This document shows, one piece after another, positions 1 to 11,014 of a stretch of DNA of 64,000 nucleotides (position 1 is its first letter; every line of letters begins with the position of its first letter). Location of the stretch: assembly GCF_033807715.1 (NCBI RefSeq), contig NC_084597.1, forward strand, positions 13,480,170 through 13,544,169, read 5' to 3'. Both the position numbers and the translations under genes were made by a program. The notes beneath the pieces are model-generated. The model had not been told where the DNA came from, made no database searches, and worked only from the letters and a program-made list of their open reading frames with translations. The DNA is from Cololabis saira. Taxonomy: Eukaryota; Chordata; Actinopteri; Beloniformes; Belonidae.

Positions 1-215
1 TCTGGAAAGCGCCTAGAGACAACTTGCCAGAATGGCAACCAGAATGAAACCACGTTGGGCCCCTGAGCAAGGCCCTTAACCCTAATCGCTCCCTGTGTGT
101 TTGTTCTCTCACATGTGAGTCGCTTTGGATAAAAGTGTCTGTTAAATGACAGTAGTAGTAGTAGTAGTAACTTGTGTTGTAATAGATGCTGTATAAATAA
201 AACTGAATTGAAGTG
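1..215 (+). repeat. 3' tail of an L2-type LINE or LINE-derived SINE
   Basis: The stretch contains the widespread fish retroelement tail: GAGCAAGGCCCTTAACC near 66, then GTCGCTTTGGATAAAAG at 119 and a short (AGT)n run at 151-170. A second short tail ending in AAATAAAACTGAATTGAA follows at 186-210. The 5' part lies outside the window. Confidence 0.5.
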
Positions 216-588
216 AATTATATTCCTTCACAGGAACCAGAATTTCTATCATTCATTTTGGAGACGGAAGTGGGACAGAGCATTTATGAACAGGGCTGCA
301 CATAAGTGGGCCGCCAGAACGCATGCGCGGTCAAAATCCACAGTGCGCTGTCAATCTTGCGCTGCGAAGCGCTTTTGCGTACCAACAGCTGGGGCTCATA
401 TCATTGGTTGTGGCCAGACCAGAATACTAATATTAAAAAATCTATTGCGAGAGCTTTTCCCCAGAACTGCCACTCAAAGTTGGTACTGGCCAATCACAGC
501 GCGTCCTTACTCCCCCGTCCATGATCGTTGGGCAGGAAGAGAGGTAAGGATCAGCTTTACTGAACAAACCCCGACACGTCTCGTCAAA

Positions 589-720
589 ATGTCCAAGAAG
601 CAAGCGCCATTAAGTAATTATTTTGGCGTTCCACCACCACCAACTACAAAGAGACGCCAAACTGAACCACTACCCGTGGATAGAAACAGAAAACGTGTGT
701 TCGCCGAGAAGTGCTGCATG
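589..720 (+). pseudogene. N-terminal remnant of a hAT transposase
   Basis: From the ATG at 589 the frame reads MSKKQAPLSNYFGVPPPP followed by TTKRRQ and further basic residues. The M-S-K-K-x-x-x-L-S-x-[YF]-F-G opening is typical of TTF-type/ZMYM-related hAT transposases (established pattern). After about 40 codons the frame runs into an inserted repeat and no zinc finger or DDE catalytic region follows, so it is a broken gene. Confidence 0.5.
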
Positions 721-726
721 ATGTTA

Positions 727-815
727 CGCGGCGACGCGTACCGTACGTTCGCGTTCCCGCATATCCTACCCCGTAAGCTCTGCGTTGGTGCAACGCGGAA
801 CCATAAATCAGCCAG
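727..815 (+). repeat. Partial palindromic Harbinger-like MITE
   Basis: The segment ends CTCTGCGTTGGTGCAACGCG then GAACCATAAATCAGCC, the right arm of the palindrome seen complete at 50136-50274 and in part at 36950-37035. The left arm is degenerate. Confidence 0.55.
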
Positions 816-1609
816 TGTCCGTCACTGCGTGCAGCAGTTTCCTGCAACAGCAAGACGCTGCTCTCTGATTATGGTTCACAGTTTATGAAAACCCCAAATA
901 AAAAATAAATTAGAGAATATTTTATGAAATCAATAAACAATTCCATCATCAAAATTGTAACAAATAAAGGTTCAACATATCTTGCTTTGCATGTAATAAG
1001 ACTAGGTAATATATTAGTTTCACCTTTTAAGTTATTATTATTGAAATAAATTAACTTTTACACCATATTCTAGTTGAATTATTGAAATAGATTAACTTGT
1101 ACACCATATTCTAGTTGAATTATTGAAATAAGTTAACTTTTACACCATATTCTTCACCTGAAGCAATATTCTACACCTTGGTTGATGTGGACATACATAG
1201 CATAGGAGGCTATTTCAGCTGCTTTATGGTTGGCTGTCTGTACAGTCATGCAAGTTAGATTAGAAGTTTTGGGGGGGTTTTTTGGCTCCTGCGCTGCTGA
1301 AATCGGGGCGTCCTTTATTTCTATTTCTGAAAGTTGGCAACCCTAGGTGCAAAATATGCCGTGAGCATCCCAATCTGGCCGATAAAAACTGTAACTTACT
1401 TATACTGACTCTACAGACTAACACGCACCATAATTTGTTAATTCATCTTTATAAGTGAATAAATATCGTTTTGCCTATAACTTATTCCTGCATCCCTCTT
1501 TTATCGATCCGGCGAGACGGGTCACCGCGTTTTTGGAGCCCCAAGTCACATATCCAGGGGCTCCTCTGAGCACCAGACCAAAATAATTATGTGCAGCCCT
1601 GTTTATGAA

Positions 1610-1899
1610 GCAAGAGTAACATGTTGGGTCATTTTAAATAAAGTGAAAGGAGGCCTTAAATTGAACATACTCACAATAGAAAAGTAATATTCAGATGTAA
1701 ATGTACCATCCCCTACTCAGAAGAGTTTTATGTTAGTACTTAATTTAGTTTCTTTTATAGTGTTAATGCGATGAAAATATGACTTTTGTAGCTGGGACAT
1801 TTCATCTTGTAAAGAGATGAGAGATGGAATTGGCTGGGAAAAATCACAGTCCTATAGGAAACAACAGTATGTGAGTCTGGGTGTGCAGCAGACTGACGT

Positions 1900-1934
<35 letters not shown>

Positions 1935-2516
1935 CAGACAAAGGAGGCATATGAAATTACAGCATCCAACTGTACTCTGTTAAGTCAATTCCAACCCCTT
2001 ATTTTTCTCTTTGTCTAATTTAAAATCAACTTTAACATGCTCTGTGGAGAGTTCCCTGCAAATTGCTTTCCAAGTGTGAGAATAAGAGCACGGAGGAGGT
2101 TTGTGGCGCTCGAGAGCTGTGCTTCATCTCATGCTATAAATGTTTTTTGTTTTTTAAAAGCATCACTGGTTTTCGTGGGCAGCTTTAAAAAAGATTAAAA
2201 TCTCATTAAAAAGCTCATTAAAACATGATTATAAGTCGCGACTCCACAGACACACTTAAGGTACAGTAAGAGCCGCTCGTCACATGCCGGATAACTTTTT
2301 AGTCAGTGGTACAAAAGTAAAAGCACTTGACAGGCTAAAATATGCACAGCTGCAAGAAACAACCTAAGAAAAAAATAATCCCCCGAACAGCAAAACACAT
2401 CACCAAACGCTCTCCTCGCAGAAAGAGAGGCCTTTAATGGCTTCTGAGAGAGAGTTATTTTTCTTAGAAAAAGAAACACTGGAACGGGGGTTAAAGCTGA
2501 TGGAGTTCCCGCCTCT

Positions 2517-2552
<36 letters not shown>

Positions 2553-4445
2553 CTCTCTCTCTCTCTCTGTGTCTCTCTCTCTCTGTGTCTCTCTCTCTCT
2601 CTCTCTCTCTCTCATAATCCCCTGATTACAGTCGTTCTTTCATTAGCTGCAGGCGGTTTCTGCTGAGTTGAGCTGTTCTGCAGCAGTAACACTGAACGCC
2701 ACGGGATGTGTATGTCGCCGCGTCGCCTGGTTACCTCAGACACAAACTGACTGCTAACACAACTGGACTGAAGACCGTATAACACACACGTGCAACATTT
2801 AGTGAAAAAATATACCAAATGAGCTCATCTTTTGTTTCCATGCTGTTGCTTTAGGGGTCATTATTGGCTAACAACCTCAGTGAGAGGCACTCTCACTGTT
2901 TAAAGAGCTATTTGTTGTTTTTTGGGGATTTAATGCTGAACTTTTAATACGTTTTTCAATGTTTAAACAGAGCCAGGCAAGAAGCTCCCAGTTTGTGTTC
3001 ATTTTAGACTGTATTCACTGTATAAACACACAAATGCAACAAATTTGAGATGTTAACAACTGATATTTTTCAAAATCTTTCAAAATCTATATTTTAATCA
3101 TCAGTTCTTTGAGAAGAGACATTAAAATCATATAATCTCATTTTAACATTCAACTTTTTTATATTAGAATAAGGCCAGATATTTAATGGTTCCCACAACA
3201 CTTACTTAAAGTTAAGTAATTTTCTTTAACTTTCAACAGACTTCAGGTTTACAATACTGATTGTAAAAAAACATACATTAAGACTTTGAGGTCTGGGTAA
3301 TTGTGACAAAATGTTTTATTGTTTTTTTTTTTATACAAACAAATTCAGGAGACTTCAGGAGATTAATTAAAATTAAAACAGTTTACCTGCCTTATTTGAC
3401 ATCATTTTTGTCAGCACAACCTCACATGTGAGAATTTAAAGTTACTTTTTTCATTTTGATGAACTGTATTAGCATATTCGACTTAAAATCAGAGTAGGAT
3501 TTTCTTTTACTGTGAAAACGGCAAACTTGTTTACTGAATTATTTTTATAGCTAAGAAAAGAAAAATAAAATATACTGTTTTCACAGCAAAATCCAGACAC
3601 CGTTTGGATTTCCTCTGTCCATCCAAAGACAGATGCTCAGGGTTAAAATAAGGGTGAGTGGAGAGCCAGCCCCTAGTGGTCAGTCGAGAAATTGCTGGTT
3701 TTCTTAGTTCTGCATCAACTTTAACCTGGAAGTTAGGATGTTGGCCCTTGTAATAATTTTTTCTGATGGGTTAATAGCAGGAACAGAGCGGTAGAGAAAA
3801 CTTTACTAACTTGAGGACTCGAGACGTTTGACTCGACTACAACACCACTTCGCCTGATTGTCCCAGTTAGTTATCGAACCCTAACCACATGTACGATTGG
3901 AACTGTCAACGGCATTGATGTCCAATGACTTTGGGTGATTTTGGGGACAGCACGAGAGAAAATGATCCATTTCCACTAATACAGAACATACTGAGCCAAT
4001 CCCAATTTGCTGGTCCTCCTACTTTCCTGGCCTTTTCTTCATCTATTGGTGCTGCCTGCTGGAAATCAAAGAAAAATCCAGATACCAGACAGATTCTTTG
4101 CATCAAAGAGGAAACAGATGTCTGGCTGGGCAAGCATCCTTCTGCATATTTTACAACAGCACTGCTCAAAATCAATAAATGTCCCCAAAACAACCGCTGA
4201 ACTGGTTGCTTCCTGCCTCCTTGCAGGATATTTTCAGCTACCTTACCACACTAGACAAATCCTTGTTTGGTCATTTAAAGGGGTTACTAGAAGACAATCA
4301 GACAATGTTCCTCAACTGTTGGTGGAAGAACTTGCTGGAGGGTCTCTGAGAATCGTGCCAGACGCATGATCTCACAAGATGAATGTAGTCGAGGGTGGAC
4401 TGACTGGCAGATTCGCTGTTTGAGACTTTTGAGAACTTGTAACTT
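1610..4445. other. Gene-free stretch beyond exon H with two simple repeats
   Basis: This is A/T-rich sequence, intronic or 3' flanking depending on how exon H ends. It holds a (CA)n run at 1901-1932 and an imperfect (TC)n run with TGTG interruptions at 2517-2613. Overlapping open frames on both strands at 3906-4369 (91 to 120 codons) have no recognisable motif and oppose each other, so I do not call a gene. Confidence 0.6.
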
Positions 4446-4572
4446 GTACACGTGTAAAAGAAGCTGGAACTGACCCAGTTCTAACTAAACAGAGTGTTGA
4501 CATGGGACTATAACCGTGCGTAATAAAGAAAACAAAGAGCAGATTCTTACTTTTCAACCATGATGGTCAAGT
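4446..4572 (-). repeat. 127-bp duplicate of the exon H 3' end and splice donor
   Basis: This copy matches 5532-5658 at 124 of 127 positions, same orientation, 1086 bp apart. It includes the last ~22 bases of exon H and a second GTAAGA donor-like site (4545-4550 on the minus strand). It is separated from exon H by a retroelement tail and a (CA)n array. Confidence 0.9.
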
Positions 4573-4859
4573 GCATCCCTCATTGCAATATATAAATTAC
4601 CAATTTTAATTCTAATAATTATTCTTGGCATTATCATAATGTATTGTTTCATAGTTTATTATTATTATATTAAGTTATGAAATCTCATGGGATGTTAAAC
4701 TATAGTATTATTATACTGTTATATATAATAGTATGGTGATATAATTTGGTTATATGTTATAATATTTTATAAAAATTATGTTTTATTAGGATATTACTAT
4801 ATTATTATTCTATATTATATCATGCTTCACCACTCTATATGATAATTATTTATTTATAA

Positions 4860-5216
4860 TAATATTAATAATACATTTAATTTATAACGCACTTTCCATT
4901 CGAGAATCTCAAAGTGCTACAAGAAAAAAAAAAAATAAATAAAAAATAAAAAAAAAATAAATTAAAAAAAAATAAATTAAAAAAATTAAAAAATAGAATA
5001 AAATCATTTATCATAGCTGGCATATGCTTTCTTAAAAAGGTGGGTTTTGAGCCCTCTCTTAAAAGAGTCAATTGTCTGTTTATCAAAGGAAACGATCAAA
5101 GGAACCATAACTGATTTAATGAGCCATTCGCTGCCAGTGTGGCGGAAAAGTCTTATTTCTAATAATACTCTGTTTTGGAAAACAGAAGCTGTTCTGATAG
5201 CAGAATCCACAATTGA
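4860..5216 (-). repeat. Retroelement 3' tail, degenerate
   Basis: Read on the minus strand, the region ends with the common fish retroelement 3' motif (CACTTTGAGATTCTCGAATG, then GAAAGTGCGTTATAAATTAAA and ATT-type repeats). Upstream are an A-rich tract (4921-5000 on plus) and a CTTTTAAGAGAGGGCTCAAAA-type block. No coding capacity remains. The A/T-rich 4600-4860 before it holds nothing recognisable. Confidence 0.4.
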
Positions 5217-5319
5217 GAAATGATACTGAAAGAAGCTACAAATTCAGTCTTCTATTTGTTTAATTTATTTACTCTCGAATTAATATTGTCAATTTATGTA
5301 TCTACTTTCATCACCTTAT

Positions 5320-5476
<157 letters not shown>

Positions 5477-5636
5477 GATGTCGTCTTTTGTCGTTGTTTG
5501 CACTGTATGTTAATAAAAAAAAAAAAAGAACGTACACGTGTAAAAGAAGCTGGAACCGACCCAGTTCTAACTAAACAGAGTGTTGACATGGGACTACAAC
5601 CGTGCGTAATAAAGAAAACAAAGAGCAGATTCTTAC

Positions 5637-5955
5637 TTTTCATCCATGATGGTCAAGTTTCTCGACGTAAATGGGACAATCTCGTTGCTGCAGCTCTCCT
5701 GGTTCCCGGCGGCGCCGTTGGACCTGATGAAGGGGTCCAGGTCAGCGAGCGGCTTGGAGCCGTTCTCCACGTTGAGCAGGTTGATGTACGACTGGATGGA
5801 GTCCACCTGGGTTGGGGAGAGAGGTGAGGCTTGGAGCGGCCATGTGGGAGCAGAGCTGAAGAGCTGGTCCAGGGTCTGATTGTAGTGGTTCTTCAGGTCC
5901 AGGGAGAGACAATTCGCTGACGTGGAAACGGAGTCGCATGCTGGCTGCCGGCCAT
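5637..5955 (-). CDS. nos1ap: NOS1AP exon H: lineage-specific or isoform-specific C-terminal segment
   Basis: The exon follows a good acceptor (TTCTTCTTGCCATCTACTCCAG). Its first two bases complete a codon begun by exon G (G+AT = Asp), so phase is kept. It encodes about 106 residues beginning DGRQPACDSVSTSANCLSLD, with QVDSIQSYINLLNVENGS and LADLDPFI, and ending NLTIMDE. The end is ambiguous: the frame reads AAG TAA stop at 5633-5635, but the same bases form a strong donor GTAAGA at 5631-5636. It could be the last exon of a short isoform, or an internal exon leading to exons outside the window. I do not recognise this segment in mammalian NOS1AP. It has no PDZ ligand. Confidence 0.72.
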
Positions 5956-6401
5956 CTGGAGTAGATGGCAAGAAGAACAAGTCACCGTTAAAATCAATAG
6001 GAAACAAAATAACTACAACCTGAAAGTTAATCTGATCTTTTTTTTTTCTTTTTCTTTGTAACGACCTCCCTCGGTGCAGAATCTGCAAAGAGGAGGTGGT
6101 ACGTTTTCAGCCGCTGAATTCGCTCCAACCACGTCTGCGATTAGCAAGATAATTACTTTCCACCAAAACGGCCTACATGACTTATGCAAACATGAAATAT
6201 GATGTTTTTTTAAATTAAAACATGTACAAGCACGGGCTAAATGCACAGTCAAGTAAAGCTGCAACCAATATGTGTTAAAATTCATGCAAACACTCATCTC
6301 TGCAGAGCAGGAACATTTTGTTTTGGCAAGATCAGCCTTTCTCTAAACCTTCTCTAATTTCCTTTGTGTTATTTTTATGGGAATAATGGGTTATTATAGG
6401 G

Positions 6402-6930
6402 TGGGGGTCAGCAACCCACGGCTCTAGAGCCGCATGCGGCTCTTTACCGCCGCCCTAGTGGCTCCTGGAGCTTTTTCAAAAATGTTTGACCTTTTTTTTT
6501 TCTTTTTTTCCTTTTTTCTTCTTTTTTTCTCCTTTTTTTCTCTTTTTCTTCCTTTTTAATCTCGATATTTCGACTTTTTTCTCAACATTGACCCTTTTCA
6601 CAAAATTTTGACTTTCCTCGAAAATTTGACTTTTTTCTCAACATTGATTTTTTTCTCGACATTTCGACTTTTTTCTCAAGATTGTACTTCAAAATTAATA
6701 TTGACATTTTCGACTTTTTTCTCAACATTTCGACTTTTTTCTTGAAGTGCATAATGAAGTGCAAAAAATAATCTTCCCCCAGTTATAACTAATATAGAAA
6801 CATGCAGCATGTGTTGCCTTCATTCTAAGGCTTATACAAGACTTTTCATTTTTTGCGGCTCCAGACATATTTGTTTTTTGTGTTTTTGGTCCAATATGGC
6901 TCTTTCAACATTTTGGGTTGCCGACCCCTG
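6402..6930 (+). mobile_element. hAT non-autonomous element with CTCGACATTT-type internal repeats
   Basis: The ends are GGGTCAGCAACCCACGGCTC and GGGTTGCCGACCCCTG; an 8-bp TSD TTATAGGG lies at 6394-6401 and 6931-6938. The interior is a degenerate tandem array of ~20-bp units of the form CTCRACATTTCGACTTTTTT. It is the same family as the element at 55357-61938. Confidence 0.88.
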
Positions 6931-7839
6931 TTATAGGGTAATAACTAACACTCTGTTAACAATGGGTTAAGTATGAAGATGTTATTGTGCAATGAAGAAA
7001 AGTGGCATTTTAAGTTTATGCACGTACCTCAACTTTAATCCTTTTATTTTGTTAGGCTTTTAAAAAAGCCCAACAATCTTCTCAAAGTAAAACCCAACCT
7101 CAAATACTGTCACACTGCCAGACGACGAATCATTTTGTTCTTAATTTCATTACATGAGGGTGACATCAGACTGGACTATAGTTTGTGTTTACTGTTAAAA
7201 AAAACATTGTTATACCGTGGTATGAAAAGGGACAGGTATTTCTTTTTTTCATATTGTTTGTCTTTTCATGTCACACAAAACCAGCGTCCATGATTAGACA
7301 TAAGGATTGAAAGTGAGAGTTTTACTTCTCTTCTCCATTTTTCATCTCAGTGAGGTTTTTTGTTTGTATATTTATCAATATTCTCTTCACTTTCTGAAAA
7401 TGAGGTCCAGATCTGAGCTCAACCCTGCAGCCCCGTTTTTAAAAGCATATAAAATGCTCTGAATTGCAGGTTAAGATTTCACCAACCTGAACAAACAACT
7501 GCAAATGTAATAAAAATAAAGAAATCCTTGCACTGATAAAAACCCGAGCTAATGAAAACATTTTAGTGTTGTGAAATATGTTGTAACAGTTTTCAGCGTC
7601 TGTCTGATCTTTGAGGCTCATTACGTCAGTGAGACACAGACTTTTTTTTTTTGCTAAAATCCTGCACTTCGTTTTCCTCCTTTTGCAAAGGTAGCACTTT
7701 GTTGTTCATTTTAGAGGATGTGCAGTGAAAATTAGGCTCTGTTCAGCCTCCTGTGGTATTTTATTTCTCTGCACAGATTGAAATCTGTTATTCTGATGAA
7801 GATGAGTAATTTATTGCAAGATACAATTCCTATTCGACT

Positions 7840-8474
7840 TAGGGCTGGGCGATATATCGAGATTTTAATATATATCGATATATTTTCAAACACGATATGG
7901 TACGAGACAATATCGTTTATATCGATTTAAAAAAAAAAAAACATTTTTTTTTTTTACATTTTTTTTTTATGATTTTGATATAGCTTATTTTGTGACAAAT
8001 TGACTTGAATGTTTTATTTGAGATTTGCACAAATGTTTTGTTATTTGCACAACTGTCAACCTCAGTGGAAAAGTCTGCCTGTTACTGTCTACATTGTAGT
8101 AATTGCACAGTGTATTTTAATTTAATTGTTATGCAGGAAAGGGATATTTGTTTTATTTTATTCAAGAAGCATTTTTATTCTATATATGCAGGCAGTTTAT
8201 TTTTATTTCATTTGTTTTATACATTTTGATATTGTGCAGACCTCTGTTAATAAAGGTACCTGTGTGACATTTGGCACGAGGCTTTGTATTAAAACTGACT
8301 GTTTTTTTAAGGGTTTGCCTCAGAAAAAAATGAAGCTAACAGAGATGCTATGCTATAATGCTTTGGGGGAAACCCCAATTAAGGCACAGAAAAAATATCG
8401 AGATATATATCGAGTATCGCCATTCAGCTAGAAAATATCGAGATATGACTTTTGGTCCATATCGCCCAGCCCTA
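7840..8474 (+). mobile_element. hAT non-autonomous element, GGGCTGGGCGATATATC family, copy 1
   Basis: The 635-bp element starts TAGGGCTGGGCGATATATCG and ends CATATCGCCCAGCCCTA, with perfect 8-bp TSD ATTCGACT (7832-7839, 8475-8482). The interior holds a 74-codon open frame at 8005 that recurs in the two other copies (24869, 26116). It has no known domain and is probably not a gene. Confidence 0.9.
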
Positions 8475-8911
8475 ATTCGACTGCTATTTGTTTTTGAAAA
8501 AGCAGTCTGACAAAATACAGATACAAAGCAAAATTGTTTTCCCCAGTTGCATTTACACCTGACATGTTAGTTCCATTCTTTTTGGGGTGGAGAGACGTGT
8601 AGAATCGTCCTCCTGTGAAGGCGGTCTTAACAGGTAAAGTTTGAGAACAACAGACATGAGGGTCATGTACTCTGCATGTACCGCTGCACTTCTGTTCTTG
8701 TGTCAGCATCTTTACTCAATTTTGCATTTTTATGTTGTTGTCAACTGTCAGAAAGCACAGCTGTCTGTTGGTTGGTCATTTTGGTTCAGATGAGCATGTA
8801 TCCTTTCCAGAAATTAATTTAAAGCGCCAGTGAGGTGTCTACTTATTTTCCAAATCCAAAAACAGCCTTGAATGAAATCCTGGAAGGACAGGACTCTTTC
8901 ATTGACTCCCC

Positions 8912-9632
8912 CAGGGGCGTCAATTGGGTATGGCAAGGTACGGCAGCCGCCACACCTGGGCTTCAAGGGTTAAATGTAAATGTTTGTTTTTTTAAATACA
9001 TTTATGGAATAACTACAAATGCAAATAAGAACAACATGATCGATTTCACTAGTTATTATACACTGCAAAAACTCAAAATCTTAACAAGAATATTTGTCTT
9101 ATTTTTAGTTAAAATGTCTCATTTTTAGTCTCATTTTTTTTTTTATCTCATTACATTGACAAGACTCAAAAACAACCATTTTCACCGGTTTCAAGTATAT
9201 TTTCACTTAAAATAAGTAGAAAAATCTGCCAATGGAACAAGATTGTTTTGCTTGTAATGAGAAGATAAATCTTGTCCCACTGGCAGATTTTTCTACTTAT
9301 TTTAAGAAAGAAGTGAAAATGTACTTGAAACAGGTGAAAATGGTCAAATAAGTTATTTTTCTGGTAATGACTCTTGTTTTAAGTGTAATGAGATTTTTTG
9401 ACTAAAAATGAGACATTTTAACTAGAAATAAGACAAATATTCCTGGTAAGATTTTGAGTTTTTGCAGTGAGTGAGACTGCATTTGAAAAAGTTCCATTTT
9501 TTCTTGACCACACAGATCAGCTACATAAACTTCTGTGATGAGTATTTGCTGGACGTGTTGATTGATACTCTAGTTAAGTTCTGTGACTCGTAACCTTGCC
9601 ATACCTTAGCTTCCACTGAATTGACGCCACTG
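8912..9632 (+). mobile_element. hAT non-autonomous element interrupted by a foldback element
   Basis: The ends CAGGGGCGTCAATT and AATTGACGCCACTG are inverted repeats. An 8-bp TSD GACTCCCC lies at 8904-8911 and 9633-9640. The interior is occupied mostly by the foldback at 9061-9469. The element ends 183 bp from exon G of NOS1AP. Confidence 0.85.
9061..9469. mobile_element. Foldback MITE nested in the hAT element
   Basis: Two arms of about 180 bp are inverted copies of each other. They start CACTGCAAAAACTCAAAATC and end ATTTTGAGTTTTTGCAGTG, with a short centre near 9240-9275. No clear TSD was found. The strong self-complementarity would form a long hairpin in RNA. Confidence 0.8.
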
Positions 9633-9814
9633 GACTCCCCCCTCCTTATCAGTGAGCAAAGTGTCTCCACTGATGCAGAACTGACAGTGTCGGCGAGCAG
9701 GAAGTCAGCAAGACTGTCTGCTCCATCCACAGGCAAGCCGAACAATGAGGACACCAGAACCTGAGGAAGTCCACCTGACACCTGTCTGCATGGGAAAATC
9801 AAACGGTCACTCAC

Positions 9815-10013
9815 CATGGCCGTTGGCTTGTGTCTCCTGCTGCCCCAGCTGTCCCGTTTTTACGGAGCGCGCCTCCAGCTCTTTCAGCTGCTGCACGAGC
9901 AGCGCCAGGTGCTGCAGCAGGTCTCTGTTCTGCAACAGTAGCTGGTGGATGCGGGCCTGAGCTTCCATGCGAGCTGCAGTCTCTGCAGCCATTTGATCCT
10001 TCAACAGCTGCAC
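9815..10013 (-). CDS. nos1ap: NOS1AP exon G: coiled coil
   Basis: The exon is 199 bp: 66 codons from [20 protein letters not shown] to TQANGH plus one base (phase 1). It matches mammalian VHLLKDQLAAEAAARLEAQA and the following QLLLQNKDMLQHISLLV. The heptad-like Leu spacing fits the coiled coil described for this protein. Acceptor CTAACTGCAG, donor GTGAGT. The end of the segment ([17 protein letters not shown]) has no recognised mammalian match. Confidence 0.95.
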
Positions 10014-10378
10014 CTGCAGTTAGAGAGAAGGTCAGAGCTTTAGTCAGAGTTTACCTTAATCCATTCAAATGTTTACCTTCTCTGATCCTATCCCTTTTAC
10101 CTTGAATATACTTTAATGGTGTTTGAAACGGACTCTCGCATGAAATAATAAATAGGGTATTTTCAGAAATGTTTGCATTTATATCTGAATAAAGTATCAC
10201 TCTGCAGACACTGTGCTTCAATTACAGTGTTAGTGCTGCCCCCTAGTGGATAAAGGTTTAATGCTGAGAACACAAGGTTCAGGTCACAATTATTATCCCC
10301 AAAGAAGGTATGCAAAAAGCAGTGAAACTTTAGTTGGTCAAAATGATTCAACCCTCCCAGTGTTTTTTCTCTTCAAAC

Positions 10379-10925
10379 TAGTGCTGTCAAGCAATTCATT
10401 TTTTTAGAGATTAATTAATTAAGATCTGTAATTAATTAATCTAATTAATCTTTTTTAATATCATTTAAAAATTGCTGAGAAAAGCCCTCAACGAGGTGTT
10501 TTCCTTTAAATTCATTACAGTATTGTGGCAGATCAAAAGATTTTTATATAACAAAAAAAGTGGATGTATGAAGTAATTTATTTATTTTTTTAACAGATGC
10601 AGTCCTAGCCATTTACATCAACTTGGCAAGAACATCCGCCAGCCTCTCGGTCGCAAACGAGCTCTCCTTGAGTTTAGTTTGGTGAAGAGCGTGGCTGTGG
10701 CTTGGTACATTGCTAACATCTTTGCTGCTAACGTTAGCTGGGACAGATGACGACAGATGCTCATCTGAAGTGGGAAGGCTCTAGCCATTTTCTTAAAGTG
10801 GTTTACTGTGTCCACAACAGCAAATTCTGTTGAAAGCAAACCTGGATGTAATGAAAGTGTAAGAATGACTTCTGCTCTGACTGTTTGTTTCATGATGATA
10901 GTCAGGAAAAGCATCACTGTTTATA
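10379..10925 (+). mobile_element. hAT element fragment, left end
   Basis: The stretch starts TAGTGCTGTCAAGCAATTCA, a known type of hAT terminus, followed by ATTAATTAA-rich sequence. No matching right end was found, so length and boundary are uncertain. The preceding 10014-10378 is intron with no feature. Confidence 0.4.
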
Positions 10926-11014
10926 CGATAGTGCTAAAAAGCCAGACTGAGGGTTGCCTCTGAACATCTGACACGGGGGCTTTGGGAGTTTGTTGTTTTG
11001 TCTGATGAAACTAA

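Larger units (their letters stand above)
291..1601 (+). mobile_element. hAT-type non-autonomous DNA transposon with transposase remnant
   Basis: Terminal inverted repeats CAGGGCTGCACATAA at both ends are flanked by a perfect 8-bp TSD, TTTATGAA (283-290 and 1602-1609), which is diagnostic of hAT. The 1311-bp interior keeps the beginning of a coding region (589) but no complete transposase. A partial copy of the palindromic Harbinger-like element (about 727-815) is inserted in it. Confidence 0.85.

Noticed and set aside
3906..4369. Three overlapping frames of 91-120 codons on both strands
   Set aside because: They oppose one another, show no known motif, and no splice or promoter signals stand out.
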